64,000 bases of DNA from Pseudonocardia sp. CNS-004 (GTDB lineage Bacteria; Actinomycetota; Actinomycetes; Mycobacteriales; Pseudonocardiaceae): positions 186,001 through 250,000 of the forward strand of contig MKJV01000079.1 of the NCBI GenBank assembly GCA_001942185.1, read 5' to 3'. The notes beneath the pieces were generated by a model. The model worked only from the letters and a program-made list of their open reading frames with translations, ran no database searches and was not told where the DNA came from. The position numbers and the translations under genes were made by a program. Positions 9,681 to 19,073 of this stretch are shown in pieces (position 1 is the stretch's first letter; the number at the start of each line of letters is the position of its first letter).

Positions 9681-11037
9681 TCAGGTCGTGGGGCTGCTCA
9701 CCGCGGGCCAGCGCACCTCGATGCGCCCGCCGCCGGTCGGGGTGGCCCCGGCCGACACGATGCCGCCGCGGCCGTGGACGAGTGCCGCGACCAGTGCCAG
9801 CCCGAGCCCGGCGCCGCCGCCCGCCTCCGGGTTGATCCGCACGAACCGGTCGAAGACCCGCTCCCGGTCGGCGGAGGGAATGCCCGGGCCGTCGTCCTCG
9901 ACCAGCAGCCTGACGACGCGACCGGCCGGCAGGATGCTGATCCGCACGAACGAGCCCGCATACCGGCGGGCGTTGGTGACGAGGTTGTCGAGCACCAACG
10001 CCACCTCGGACGGGCTCGCGGCGACCTCGGCGGGCGCGGGCGCGACGAGCTGCAGCACCGGGTCGTCGATCGGGCCGCAGCCCGGGCCGCCCCCGGCACG
10101 GACGATGGCGGCCCGGGCGGCGGTGACGAGGTCGACCGGCTGGGCGGGCGGACGCTGCCCGGCGTCGGCGCGGGCGAGCGCGAGGAGGTCCGACAGCAGG
10201 GTGGTGAGCCGGGTGGCCTCCGCGACGACGGCGTTGAGGGTCTCCTCGGTGAACTCGGGGTCCGGGTGGGCGACCGCGACCTCGGCCTGGGCGCGGATCG
10301 CGGCCACCGGGGAGCGCAGCTCGTGGGCGGCGTCGCCGGTGAACCGTTCGAGCCGGGCCACGGCCTCGTCCCGCCGGGCGAGCAGGGCGTTGAACTCCTC
10401 GGCGAGGGCACGCAGCTCGTCACGGGCCAACGGCACCGGAAGCCGCTCGCCCGGCGGCAGGGCGGAGGCGGCCACGCGCATCCGGTCGACGGGACGCAGC
10501 GCGGCCCGGGTGGCCGCCCACCCCGCGAGCGCCACGACCGCGGCGACGATCAGCGCGCCGACGACGAACCCGACGGCGGCGTTGGCCAGCAGGATTGCCC
10601 CGCCCACGAGGTCGGAGGTGACGACCACGAGCCGCGGCGCCCCGTCCGGCATCACGACGGGCACGGCGAGCCAGCGGCGAAGCTCCCTGAAGTCGCCGAC
10701 GACGAACGCGTCACCCGCGGCGAGGAGGCGGGTCTGGTCGGGCCGCAGCGGCAGCGCGGGGCCGCCGTCGACGGGCACCCGGTCATGTCGACGACGCGGA
10801 GCTCGAACCGGCGGACCTGCTCCGGGGGTGTGCCGCTCGCCAACTGTTCGGCGACGGCGCGGGCGCGGTGCGCAGCTCGGCGTCGGCGGCGCCGAGCATC
10901 GTGTCGTAGAGCAGGCTGACGCCGAGGCGGCTCAGCGCGAGCAGGCCGCACAGCGCGACGCACCCGACGACGAGCGTGATGCGCAGGCGCAGCGGCCGGG
11001 CCGACCACCACTGCCGGATCCCAGCAGGACGGCTCAC
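9681..11037 (-). CDS. Sensor histidine kinase (EnvZ-like, HAMP-HisKA-HATPase), two frameshifts
   Basis: The first membrane segment is about ITLVVGCVALCGLLALS, followed by a periplasmic loop of about 100 residues. A second membrane segment (AAVGFVVGALIVAAVVALAGW) leads to a HAMP linker. The HisKA H-box is FTGDAAHELRSPVAAIR, with His as phospho-acceptor; the HATPase N-box is LDNLVTNARRYA and the G-boxes are EDDGPGIP and GAGLGLALVAALV. Two lesions (near 10865 and 10787) are each repaired by one added base. The GTG start (11035-11037) overlaps the response-regulator stop in a GTGA, so translation is coupled. It pairs with the upstream regulator at 11034-11717. The signal is unknown. Confidence 0.85.
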
Positions 11038-11717
11038 GGCGACTCGACGATGTACCCGAAGCCGCGGACTGTCTTGAGCACGTGCCCGGCACCCACGCCG
11101 TCGAGCTTGCGCCGCACGTACCCGACGTAGACCTCCACGACGTTGCGGCTGGCGGCCTGCTCGTCGCCCCACACGAGGCGCAGGAGCTCGTCCTTGGCGA
11201 CCGCGGTGTCCGGGCGGCTGGCGAGCGCGTGCAGCAGGGCGAACTCGCGTGGCGAGAGTTCCACGACGTCGCCGTGCCAGCTCACGGAACGTGCGACGGG
11301 GTCGACGAGCAGCGGCCCGAGCCGGACGCGCTGGCCGGTGCGCCCGAGCGCCGCGTCACGCCTGCGCAGCATGGCCCGCAGCTGGGCCACCAGCACCACG
11401 AACGCGAACGGTTTGACGAGGTAGCCGTCGGCGCCGAGGTCGAGCCCGTCGGCCTGGTCGAACTCGCCGTCCTTCGCCGAGAGCAGCAGCACCGGCGTGT
11501 CCACCCCGGCCGTGCGCAGCTGTTCGAGCACCCGGTACCCGGACAGGCCCGGCAGGATGATGTCGAGGACGACGGCGTCGAAGCTGCCGGTGAGGGCGGC
11601 CTGCAGCCCGGAGTGCCCGTCGCCGACGGCCACGACCTCCATGCCCTCGGCCGTCAGGCCGCGCGCGACCGCCGTCCGGATGCCCGGCTCGTCGTCGACC
11701 ACAAGCACGCGCGCCAC
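11034..11717 (-). CDS. OmpR-family response regulator
   Basis: About 227 residues from the GTG at 11715-11717, which places VARVLVVDDEPG at the N-terminus with GGAGG 10 nt upstream. The receiver domain has acidic residues DDE, the phospho-acceptor Asp in VVLDIILPG, a Ser in LLLSAKD and the Lys in LVKPFAF. The C-terminal winged helix (Trans_reg_C) has ELSPREFALLHALA and RNVVEVYVGYVRRKLD, typical for OmpR/PhoB proteins. It is co-transcribed with the downstream histidine kinase. The divergent neighbour is a LolA-like/ABC exporter operon starting 135 bp away, a plausible target. Confidence 0.9.
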   Translation of the reverse strand: MARVLVVDDEPGIRTAVARGLTAEGMEVVAVGDGHSGLQAALTGSFDAVVLDIILPGLSGYRVLEQLRTAGVDTPVLLLSAKDGEFDQADGLDLGADGYLVKPFAFVVLVAQLRAMLRRRDAALGRTGQRVRLGPLLVDPVARSVSWHGDVVELSPREFALLHALASRPDTAVAKDELLRLVWGDEQAASRNVVEVYVGYVRRKLDGVGAGHVLKTVRGFGYIVESP

Positions 11718-11852
11718 TTCTCGCTTGCCTCCGCTTCGCTCCGGCGGGCTCGCGAGCTCCGAGGCACCGTCCCGCTCGCGGCGGACGCTACCCCGTAGCC
11801 CCATCCGCACACCTCAGAACACTCTCAGCGCACATCCGTCACGCTATGCCCC

Positions 11853-12865
11853 ATGGCCACCGCGCGCAGCAACAAGATCGGACGCACGGCCGCCGCCGGG
11901 ATGGTGGTGGCGGGCGCCGTCGGGCTGGGCCTGCTGGCGATCCCCGCGGGGGCAGGAGCGCAGCCTGCGCTGCCTCCCGTCGACCCGGAGGAGCTGGTCC
12001 GGTCGGTGCTCGCCGCCGATGACCAGCCGCTCGCGGGCGCCGTGGAACTGGAGAACGGGCTCGGGTTGCCGGCACTGCCCGGCATTCCGCAGGCTGCCGA
12101 CGGCACGAGCACGGCGCGCATCTGGACCGACGGCGACCACCGCGGGCGCGTCCAGCTTCCGACCGAGTCGGGTGAACGCACGCTGGTGTCCGACGGCGAG
12201 ACGTTCTGGGCGTGGAACTCGGAGGACCGCACGGTGCGGCGGATGCCGGAGGGCCGGCACGAACGCGACCCGGCGAACGCCGACCCCGGCGCGGCCGCGG
12301 CGGCGATGCTGGCGGCTCTGCGGCCCACGAGCGAGATCACCGTCGAAGGCACCTCGCAGGTCGCGGGGCGGGCCGCATACGATCTGGTCCTCGCGCCCGC
12401 CTCGTCGGAGCGCACGCTTCTGCGGGAGGTACGGGTCGCGGTGGACGCCGAGCACCGGATGCCGTTGCGACTCACCGTGCTCGGCTCGGGCTCGCCCGAC
12501 CCGGCGGTGGAGATCGGGTTCACGGACCTCTCGTTCGGTCCGCAGGACCCGGAGCTGTTCCGGTTCACCCCGCCGCCCGGGGCGAGGATCGAGGACTCGC
12601 AGGGCCACGACGAGCACCCGCGGGACGCTTCGGCCACCACGGTGGGCGACGGCTGGGACACGGTCTTCCTGACCCCGGCTCCCGGGCCGGGCGAACGGCC
12701 GGAGGCGCCCCCGACCTCGCGCAGCTGGGCCGCCCGATCAGCGGGCCGTGGGGCAGCGGGCGGCTGATCACCACAACGGTGGCGAGCGTGATCGTCACCG
12801 ACGACGGGCGGGTCGCCGCCGGGGCCGTGCCCGAGCAGGTCCTCACCGAGGCACTGGCCCGGTGA
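11853..12865 (+). CDS. LolA/RseB-like secreted protein, one frameshift
   Basis: About 337 residues after repair. An N-terminal signal peptide (hydrophobic GMVVAGAVGLGLLAIPAGAGA) is followed by a LolA/RseB-like half-barrel region: TARIWTDGDHRGRVQLP, LVSDGETFWAWNSEDRTVRR, the later VAVDAEHRMPLRLTVLG and the C-terminal about LELFRFTPPPGARI-like strand. A lesion in the C run at 12706-12710 shifts the C-terminus into another frame, which then reads LAQLGRPISGPWGSGRLITT to a TGA at 12863-12865. That stop overlaps the GTG of the ABC ATPase gene. Proteins of this fold bind lipids or lipoproteins at the envelope; cooperation with the adjoining exporter is inferred. Confidence 0.7.
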
Positions 12866-13851
12866 CGACGATGCCATCGGTGGACGCGGCGCCCGCTCCG
12901 GCGGGCGCCGCTCCCGTAGCGGGGTTCGCCGCACGGGCGATCGGGCTGCGGAAGGTGTTCGGCCACACCGTCGCGGTGGACGGGATCGATCTGGACGTGC
13001 CTGCGGGCGCCGTGCTCGGGATGCTCGGCCCCAACGGTTCGGGCAAGACCACGCTCATCCGCATGCTGCTGGGCCTCACCCGGCCCACCGCGGGCGCGGC
13101 CGAGCTGCTCGGGCAGCCCGTGCCCGACGGCACCGACCGCGCGCTCCCGCACGTCGGCGCGCTCGTCGAGGGCCCCGGCTTCCACCCCTTCCTGTCCGGG
13201 AGGGAGAACCTGCGCCGGGCCGCCACGATGGAGCCGCTGCTCGGCCGCCGCGAGATCCCGGACGCCGTGGACGTGGCGCTGGAGCGGGTCGGGCTGTCCG
13301 CGGCGGCCGACCGCCGGTTCCGGGGCTACTCGCTCGGCATGAAGCAGCGCCTCGGGCTCGCCGCGGTCCTGCTGCTGCCCCGCAGGCTGGTGGTGCTCGA
13401 CGAGCCGACCAACGGGCTCGACCCCGCAGGCACGCGCGACGTCCGCCGGATCATCGCCGAGCTGCACGCCGCCGGCACCACGGTCATCGTCTCCTCGCAC
13501 CTGCTCGCCGAGGTCGAGGCCACGTGCACGCACGTCGTCGTCCTCCAGGCGGGCTCGCTCGTCGCGGCGGGTGAGCTGCACACCCTGCTCGCGGCGGGAA
13601 CCACCGGCCTCGTGATCACCACGCCCGACGTCGACCTGGCGCTGCGCGCGCTCCGCGGCGCCGGCGCCACCGCGTACCGGGCCGAACGCACCAGCTCGGA
13701 GGAACAGGCCGTGGTGGTGGCCGACGACGGCCCGCCTGCGCCCGAGCTGATCGCGTTGCTGGTCGGCGAGGGTGTGGCCGTGCACGAGGCACGCCGCAGC
13801 CGCACCAACCTGGAAGAGCTGTTCGCCCGCCTCACCGAGGACCCGTCGTGA
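12862..13851 (+). CDS. ABC transporter ATP-binding protein (exporter, DrrA/CcmA type)
   Basis: The GTG at 12862 overlaps the preceding stop (GTGA). Walker A is LGPNGSGKTT, the signature is YSLGMKQRLGLA, Walker B is LVVLDEPTNGLDPAG and the switch His is in SSHLLAEVE. The protein has 329 residues with a short C-terminal extension after the ATPase domain. It overlaps its membrane partner by 4 nt at the 3' end. This is an ABC-2 type exporter; substrate unknown. Confidence 0.93.
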   Translation: MTTMPSVDAAPAPAGAAPVAGFAARAIGLRKVFGHTVAVDGIDLDVPAGAVLGMLGPNGSGKTTLIRMLLGLTRPTAGAAELLGQPVPDGTDRALPHVGALVEGPGFHPFLSGRENLRRAATMEPLLGRREIPDAVDVALERVGLSAAADRRFRGYSLGMKQRLGLAAVLLLPRRLVVLDEPTNGLDPAGTRDVRRIIAELHAAGTTVIVSSHLLAEVEATCTHVVVLQAGSLVAAGELHTLLAAGTTGLVITTPDVDLALRALRGAGATAYRAERTSSEEQAVVVADDGPPAPELIALLVGEGVAVHEARRSRTNLEELFARLTEDPS

Positions 13852-14705
13852 CCGCCGCCGTACTCCCGCTCCCCGCCGTCGACGACGCCCCGCGCGCGGT
13901 ACCGCTGTACCGCCTGCTGGGCGCCGAGCTGCGCTGGGTGCTGCGCCGCCCGCGCACCCTCGTGATGCTCGGGCTGTTCGCGCTCGTCCCCGTGCTGATC
14001 TCGGTCGGGGTGGCGCTCGCGGAGGCCGGGCCCGGCGAGGGCCTGATCGGCGCCGTCGCGGGCAACGGCCTCATGCTGCCGGTCGTCGCGATCACGCTCT
14101 CCCTCGCGCTGCTGCTGCCACTGGCCGTCGCGATGGCTGCGGCCGACGCGATCGCGGGCGAGGCCGCCCACGGCACCCTGCGCGGGCTGCTGCTCGCCCC
14201 GGTCGGGCGGCTGCGGCTGGTGGGGATGAAGGCGTTCGGCGTGCTCGTCGTCGCCACCCTCGCCGTGCTCGCGCTCGCCGTGATGGGCGTGCTGTCCGGG
14301 CTGATCGTCGTGGGCCGCGCCGAGGGGCAGCTCGTCACGCTGTCCGGCACCGCTGTCGGGCCGGGGGATGCGCTCGGGCGGATCTCGCTGGTGGTGCTCT
14401 GGACGATCGGGCAGCTCGCCGCGGTCGGGGCGGTGGCCCTCGCCGTCTCCGCGCTCACCGAGCACCCCTCCGTGGTGATCGCGTCCGTGCTGGGCGGGCT
14501 GATCGTGTTCGGGGTGCTGTCGGCCATCCCCGCGCTGGGCTGGCTGGAGCCCTACCTCCTCACGACGGGGTGGACGGCGGGCGTCGACGTGGTGCGCGAC
14601 CCGATGCCGGCGGCCGGCCTGGTGGAGAGCAGCCTGCGCGCGCTCTGCTACGTGACGGTGGGCACCGGCCTCACGGTGTACCGGATGCTGCGCCGGGACG
14701 CGTAG
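13848..14705 (+). CDS. ABC-2 type transporter permease
   Basis: A 285-residue membrane protein with about six hydrophobic segments (for example LVMLGLFALVPVLISVGVAL, LPVVAITLSLALLLPLAVAM, VLVVATLAVLALAVMGVLSG). The motif DAIAGEAAHGTLRGLLLAPV is the cytoplasmic ABC-2 loop that contacts the ATPase. It begins with a GTG overlapping the ATPase stop (GTGA), so the two are translationally coupled. With the LolA-like gene it forms a three-gene operon divergent from the two-component system. Confidence 0.9.
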   Translation: MTAAVLPLPAVDDAPRAVPLYRLLGAELRWVLRRPRTLVMLGLFALVPVLISVGVALAEAGPGEGLIGAVAGNGLMLPVVAITLSLALLLPLAVAMAAADAIAGEAAHGTLRGLLLAPVGRLRLVGMKAFGVLVVATLAVLALAVMGVLSGLIVVGRAEGQLVTLSGTAVGPGDALGRISLVVLWTIGQLAAVGAVALAVSALTEHPSVVIASVLGGLIVFGVLSAIPALGWLEPYLLTTGWTAGVDVVRDPMPAAGLVESSLRALCYVTVGTGLTVYRMLRRDA

Positions 14706-14764
14706 CGCCGTCGCCGTCCCGATCGACGGCGGTCGACGAGGAACACCTCCGGTAGCGGCCGTCC

Positions 14765-15648
14765 TCAGGTGAGACGTTCGGCGATCGCGCCCGCGAACGC
14801 GTCCGGCGCCTCCACCGGTGTGAAGTGACCGACGCCGTCCAGCGGGCGCAGCTCGACGTCGGAGAAGAACTCCCCGAGCCGGTCGGACCACGCCCGCGGG
14901 AAGAGGGGGTCGTGCTCGGGCCACAGCACGGTGGTGGGCACGGCGACCCGGTCGGCCGGTGCCGGCGCCCGTTCCGCGAGGGACCGCGCGATCGCGCCGG
15001 ACCCGGCCCGGTACCAGTTGACCGACGCGAGGAACGCGCCCGGCGCCCGTAGGCCGCGGCCAGCCGGTCGAGCTCGGCCGGGTCCGACTCAAAGCCGGGT
15101 CCGGACCAGTGCGACCAGAAATGGGCGAGGTACGCCCGCACCGCGGACGGGGAGCCGTCGAGCAACTGCTCGGCGAGGTCGAGGCCGTGGAAGGCTGGTA
15201 CCAGAACTCCCGGTGCGTCCGGCGTCAGCACCCGCTCCCCGACGCCGGGCAGCGGCGGCGCGACGACGAGCGCCCGCACCAGATCGGGTCTCGCCGTGGC
15301 GGCGGCCTGTGCGATGCGGGACCCGATGTCGTACCCGGCGAGGACCACCGGGCCGAGCGCCAACTCCTCGACGAGTGCGAGGACGCTGCGGGCCTGTGCC
15401 TCGGCGGCGAAGTCGGCAGGAGCTGCGCCGGGCGGGAGCTGCGAGTCACCGAACGAGTCACCGAACCCGCGCAGGTCCGGCACGACGACCCGGCAGCGGC
15501 CGGACAGCCGCGCCACCACCTCGCGGTGGTCCTTGCGGTCGCCGGGCCAGCCGTGCAGCAGGACGGCGGCGGATCCGGGGCCCGCGTGGTCGTTGTGGTG
15601 ATCGTCGTAGGCGAGGCGGAATCCCCCGACAGGGGAGCTGGTCGGCAC
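14765..15648 (-). CDS. Alpha/beta hydrolase, one frameshift
   Basis: About 294 residues after repair. The oxyanion region is AVLLHGWPGDRKDHREV, then VVVPDLRGFGDS. The nucleophile position of the elbow is occupied by Asp in VVLAGYDIGSRIA (G-x-D-x-G), as in haloalkane dehalogenases and epoxide hydrolases rather than Ser esterases. The C-terminal GVGHFTPVEAPDAFAGAI carries the catalytic His. A lesion near 15050 (GGGCGCC, one base short) splits the gene. The start is the GTG at 15646-15648. Its role is probably hydrolysis of an epoxide or halide; substrate unknown. It is divergent from the pterin dehydratase gene. Confidence 0.82.
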
Positions 15649-15677
15649 GATGGCACCGTAAGCGGGAGGATGGGGTC

Positions 15678-15974
15678 ATGCCCAGGCTGTTGAACGACGA
15701 CGAGATCGCTGCCGCTCTCGGGGGCCTCACCGGCTGGGAGCGCGACGGCGACGTGCTGGTGCGCATCGCGGAGTTGCCGTCGTTCCCCGCCGCGATCGCG
15801 GTGGTGGACCGGGTGGCCGCGATCGCCGAGGAGCGCGACCACCACCCCGACATCGACATCCGCTGGCGCACGCTGACGTTCCGCTGTTCCACCCACTCGG
15901 TGGGCGGCATCACGGAGCTGGACACGGCGCTGGCCGCGACCATCTCCCAGGAGATCGACGCGGCCAGCGGGTAG
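15678..15974 (+). CDS. 4a-hydroxytetrahydrobiopterin dehydratase (pterin-4a-carbinolamine dehydratase)
   Basis: A 98-residue protein with the catalytic motif RDHHPDIDIRW and the later THSVGGITELD, both diagnostic for PCD/DCoH. It dehydrates 4a-hydroxy-tetrahydropterin formed by pterin-dependent aromatic hydroxylases; in many actinobacteria it stands alone and may serve molybdopterin-related chemistry. GGGAGG lies 8 nt before the ATG. Its 3' end abuts the convergent MFS gene (3 bp apart). Confidence 0.93.
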   Translation: MPRLLNDDEIAAALGGLTGWERDGDVLVRIAELPSFPAAIAVVDRVAAIAEERDHHPDIDIRWRTLTFRCSTHSVGGITELDTALAATISQEIDAASG

Positions 15975-15977
15975 CGG

Positions 15978-17136
15978 TCAGTCGGCGAGCACCGGTGTGC
16001 GGCGGACGCCGCCCGCAGCGTGACGATCAGGCCGATGACCACCAGGCCGAGCACCGCGCCGACCGCCGGCAGCACGAGCACGCCCACCGCTGCCGACTCA
16101 CCACGCCCCCGAGCACCCCGGCGAGCCCCATGCCGAAGTAGATCGCGGACGCGTTGAGGGACAGCACCAGGCCACCGGACGGGGCCAGCTCCAGCAGCAG
16201 GTTCTGCACCGGCGGGTTGAACGACCAGGTGAACACGCTCCAGACGAACAGGGCCACCGCCGCGCCGGGGACGGTCGTCGCCGTCAGCGGCAGCGTCGCG
16301 ATCATGATGACGAAGCCGACGTTCGTGGCCAGCAGCGTCGGGATGCTGCCGAACCGGTCGGTGGCCCGGCCGCCCCACGTGTTGCCGACGATCGCGCCCA
16401 CCCCGTAGGCGAGCAGCAGCGGGCCGATGGCGGAGCCGGTGAGCCCGGTGGTGACCGTGAGCAGCGGGACGACGTAGATGTAGACGGACATCGTCGCGAC
16501 CACGCCGAGCACGGTGATCGCCAGCATCGTCAGCACCCGCGGGTCTGCCGCCACGGCGAACCGTTCGCGCAGCGGCACCGTGGGCGAACCCGCCAGGTAC
16601 GGCAGCTGCCACCGCACGGCCAGCGCCGTGGCGACGCTGACGATCGCGACGATCGCGAACACCCAGCGGTAGCCGATGCTGCCGGCGAGCAGCGAGCTCA
16701 CCGGGACGCCGAGCGCGAGCGCGAGCGTCAGCCCTCCGAACACGATGGCGACGGCCCGGCCCCGCTCGGCGGGCGGGCGCAGCGCGGTGGCGAAGAGGGT
16801 GGCGGCGGGTGTGTAGACGGCGGCGCCGAGCGCCGCGATGATCCGGCCCCCGAGGAGCAGCGGGTAGGTCGTGGCGACCGCGGAGATCGCGTTGCCCAGC
16901 GCGGCCACCAGCAGGGCTGCCAGGAGCAGCCTGCGCCGCTCCCACCGTGCGGTGACGGTGGCGAGCACCGGGGCACTCACCGCGTAGGCGAGTGCGAACG
17001 CGGTGGTCAGCTGGCCGGCCGCGGTGACGGAGACGTCGAGCTCGGCGCTGACGGCGGGCAGCACGCCTGAGACCACGTAGGCGCTCGTACCGACGGCGAA
17101 CGCCCCGGCGGCGAGCAGGTAGGTGCGTGCGGACAT
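15978..17136 (-). CDS. MFS drug/metabolite efflux transporter (DHA1-like), two frameshifts
   Basis: About 386 residues after repair, with twelve hydrophobic segments. The N-terminus MSARTYLLAAGAFAVGTSAY resembles the arabinose-efflux/chloramphenicol-resistance type DHA1 group. Intracellular loop 2-3 carries RWERRRLLLAALL. Two lesions near the C-terminus (about 16095 and 16005) are each repaired by one added base, giving the end VLVLPAVGAVLGLVVIG then about RTPVLAD and the TGA at 15978-15980. The ATG has GGAAGG upstream. It is divergent from an ArsR-like regulator, with palindromes in the 87-bp intergenic region, so it is probably repressed by that regulator and induced by its substrate. Confidence 0.85.
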
Positions 17137-17161
17137 CGTTGGGCCTTCCCCCGGGCAAACA

Positions 17162-17216
17162 AGTACGACGGTGACCGTACTACGACAGTGGTCGAACTTC
17201 GATACCTGTCGTACTA
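17162..17216. promoter_or_regulatory. Palindromic operators between MFS transporter and ArsR-like gene
   Basis: Three inverted repeats lie in the divergent promoter. AGTACG (17162-17167) pairs with CGTACT (17176-17181). TACTACGACAG (17178-17188) pairs with CTGTCGTACTA (17206-17216) with one mismatch. TCGAA-C-TTCGA (17192-17202) is a perfect 11-bp palindrome. Placement between regulator and transporter suggests binding sites for the ArsR-like protein. Confidence 0.5.
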
Positions 17217-17223
17217 TCCGAAC

Positions 17224-17549
17224 ATGTCGCCCGTCACGCAGCAGGCAGAGTTGCCGCAGCCGGCCCGCGAGGAGATCCGGATCGAGCAGGTGCTCGCCGC
17301 TCTCGGCGACCCGGTCCGCCTGCTGTACGTGCGCGAGCTCGCGAACGCACCCGCGGAGGGCATCGCGTGCGGGGTGATCCCCCTCCCGGTCACCAAGTCC
17401 ACGCGCACCCACCACCTGCGGATCCTGCGGAACGCCGGCGTGATCACCATGCGGGCCGAGGGCACCCGCCGGATCGCCTGCCTGCGCCGGGACGACCTGA
17501 ACGCCTCTACCCCGGCCTGCTCGACGGAATACTGGCCGCACCCCACTGA
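17224..17549 (+). CDS. ArsR-family winged-helix regulator, one frameshift
   Basis: About 108 residues after repair. The core has IEQVLAALGDPVRLLYVRE, ATP-independent wHTH features and the recognition helix region KSTRTHHLRILRNAGVI, followed by the wing TMRAEGTRR. No CxC metal motif of metal-sensing ArsR proteins is evident; a single Cys lies in GIACGVIPL. A lesion near 17509 shifts the end, which in the restored frame reads LYPGLLDGILAAPH before the TGA at 17547-17549. It is divergent from an MFS exporter and probably represses it. Confidence 0.8.
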
Positions 17550-17555
17550 CCCCCC

Positions 17556-17595
17556 GTGAGTGGATACGAGTGCTGGAGCACTCGTATCCACTCAC
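17556..17595. terminator. Long perfect palindrome (family A) between convergent genes
   Basis: The left arm 17556-17573 and right arm 17578-17595 (18-19 bp, right arm AGCACTCGTATCCACTCAC) are perfectly complementary around a TGGA loop. It sits between the ArsR-like gene (+) and the nitrilase gene (-). A near-identical copy lies at 29929-29968, also between convergent genes. It is probably a bidirectional terminator or a REP-like element. Confidence 0.75.
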
Positions 17596-17610
17596 GACCC
17601 CTGGGCGGCG

Positions 17611-18399
17611 TCAGAAGCGGCGGTTGGCGAGCACCGGCACCGCGGCGCGCGCCTGCTCCACCAGGTCGAGGTCGAGGTCGGCCACCAACAGATCGGGCTC
17701 GGCGCCCAGCTGGGCCTGGATGCTCCCCAGCGGACCCGCAACGGCGCTCGCGCCGATCCCGGTGGGCGCCTTGCCCGCCTCCCGGCCCACGGTGGTGGGG
17801 TCGGCCTGGTCGCACGCGACCACGAAGGCCGTGCTGTCGAGCGCCCTGGCCCGCACGAGCAGGTCCCACTGCTCGCGCTTGCCCGGCCCGGCACCCCACG
17901 ACGCCGGCACGACGACCACCGTGGCACCGCCTCCGGCGAGCTCCTGGAAGAGACCGGGGAAGCGCAGGTCGTAGCAGGTGGCCAGCCCCACGGTGACGTC
18001 GCCGACCACGATGCTCACCGGCTTGCCGCCCGGCGCGACCGTGCGCGACTCGGCGAACCCGAACGCGTCGAACAGGTGGATCTTGTCGTAGCCGGCCTCG
18101 ACCCCGCCGCCCGTGGCGAGCAGCGTGTTGTGGACGCGGCCGTCGGCGGCGGGCGTGAACATCCCGGCGACGATCGTGAGGCCGGCGTCGGCCGCGATCG
18201 CGCGCACGCGCTGCGCCCACGGGCCGTCGAGCGGCTCGGCGACCGGGCCGAGCGGGTGACCGAAGGCGCACATCGTGGCCTCCGGGAAGACGACCACCGC
18301 GGCACCGGCGTCGGCGGCGCGCCGGGCGGAATCCGCGACGAGGCCGAGGTTCTCGGCCGGGTCGGCCGTTGCGGCGATCTGAGCGAGGGCGATCCGCAC
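17611..18399 (-). CDS. Carbon-nitrogen hydrolase (nitrilase superfamily, Nit2/omega-amidase-like)
   Basis: A 262-residue enzyme. The catalytic Glu is in VVFPEATMCAFG, the Lys in YDKIHLFDAFG and the Cys in LATCYDLRFPGLF, giving the Glu-Lys-Cys triad. The size and motifs fit the Nit1/Nit2 branch, which hydrolyses small amides such as omega-amides of keto acids. The GTG start has GGAGG 6 nt upstream. It is divergent from a GntR regulator only 29 bp away, whose promoter carries ATGTATAC, so control by that regulator is likely. Confidence 0.9.
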   Translation of the reverse strand: MRIALAQIAATADPAENLGLVADSARRAADAGAAVVVFPEATMCAFGHPLGPVAEPLDGPWAQRVRAIAADAGLTIVAGMFTPAADGRVHNTLLATGGGVEAGYDKIHLFDAFGFAESRTVAPGGKPVSIVVGDVTVGLATCYDLRFPGLFQELAGGGATVVVVPASWGAGPGKREQWDLLVRARALDSTAFVVACDQADPTTVGREAGKAPTGIGASAVAGPLGSIQAQLGAEPDLLVADLDLDLVEQARAAVPVLANRRF

Positions 18400-18413
18400 G
18401 AAACCTCCAGTTA

Positions 18414-18432
18414 ATGTATACCTACTGCATGC
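18414..18432. promoter_or_regulatory. Candidate GntR operator/leaderless promoter, site 1
   Basis: ATGTATAC-N5-GCATGC, where GCATGC contains the ATG of the GntR gene (18429). The same arrangement recurs at 20410-20428 in the other divergent promoter of this cluster. TATACC could also serve as the -10 of a leaderless promoter; FCD-type GntR proteins commonly bind TGTATACA-like palindromes, so both readings may hold. Confidence 0.5.
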
Positions 18433-19073
18433 AGAAGGCGCGGCTCTCCGGACGTGAGCGCGCCTACCGTCACCTCCGGGAGACGGTGCTGGTCGATCCT
18501 TCGGTGCAGGGAACCTTCCTCAACGAGGTCGACCTCGCCCAGGACATCGGCGTGTCCCGCACCCCCGTGCGGGAGGCCCTGCTCCTGCTGGTGTCCGAGG
18601 GCCTGATCGAGATGGTGCCCAAGCGAGGAGCGTACGTCCCTCCGCTGTCCGGGCGGCAGATCCGCGAGCTGATGGAGCTGCGCGACGTGCTGGAGCGCCA
18701 CGCCGCATCCGTCACGCTCGCGCAGCACACGGTCCCGGTCGAGGCGATGCGCGCCGCCCTCGCCGAGCAGGAGCGCCTGCTCGCGAACGAGCCGTGCGAC
18801 GCGCAGGAGTTCATCGAGTGGGACCGCCGGTTCCACCAGTCCCTCGTCGACGCCGCCGGGAACGAGCTGATCGCCCGCACCTACGCAGGCCTGCGCACGC
18901 GCCAGGTGCGCGTCGGCGTCGCCGCGCTGTTCCGGGCGATCGACCGGCAGCGGGCCGTCTGCGCGGAGCACGGCCGCATCGTCGACGCGCTGGGCTCCGG
19001 CGACGAGGCCGCCGCGCACGCGGCGATCTCCGACCACCTGCGGATCACGCAGCAGTTGTTCCTCCAGGCGTGA
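18429..19073 (+). CDS. GntR-family transcriptional regulator, FCD subfamily
   Basis: A 214-residue regulator. The N-terminal winged helix is LNEVDLAQDIGVSRTPVREA followed by LIEMVPKRGAYVPPL. The all-alpha FCD effector domain follows, with metal-binding-type residues in EWDRRFHQSLVDAAGNELI and the C-terminal AAISDHLR. The ATG at 18429 is taken because it sits at the same distance from ATGTATAC as the start of the DUF2848 gene; an ATG at 18414 is possible. The 3' end overlaps the convergent MHS transporter gene by 29 bp. It probably controls nitrilase, transporter and DUF2848 genes in response to a carboxylate or amide. Confidence 0.9.
   Translation: MQKARLSGRERAYRHLRETVLVDPSVQGTFLNEVDLAQDIGVSRTPVREALLLLVSEGLIEMVPKRGAYVPPLSGRQIRELMELRDVLERHAASVTLAQHTVPVEAMRAALAEQERLLANEPCDAQEFIEWDRRFHQSLVDAAGNELIARTYAGLRTRQVRVGVAALFRAIDRQRAVCAEHGRIVDALGSGDEAAAHAAISDHLRITQQLFLQA

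Noticed and set aside
18414..18422. TATACC as the -10 of a conventional leadered promoter
   Set aside because: No acceptable -35 at 16-19 bp; kept only as a possible leaderless -10 or operator.
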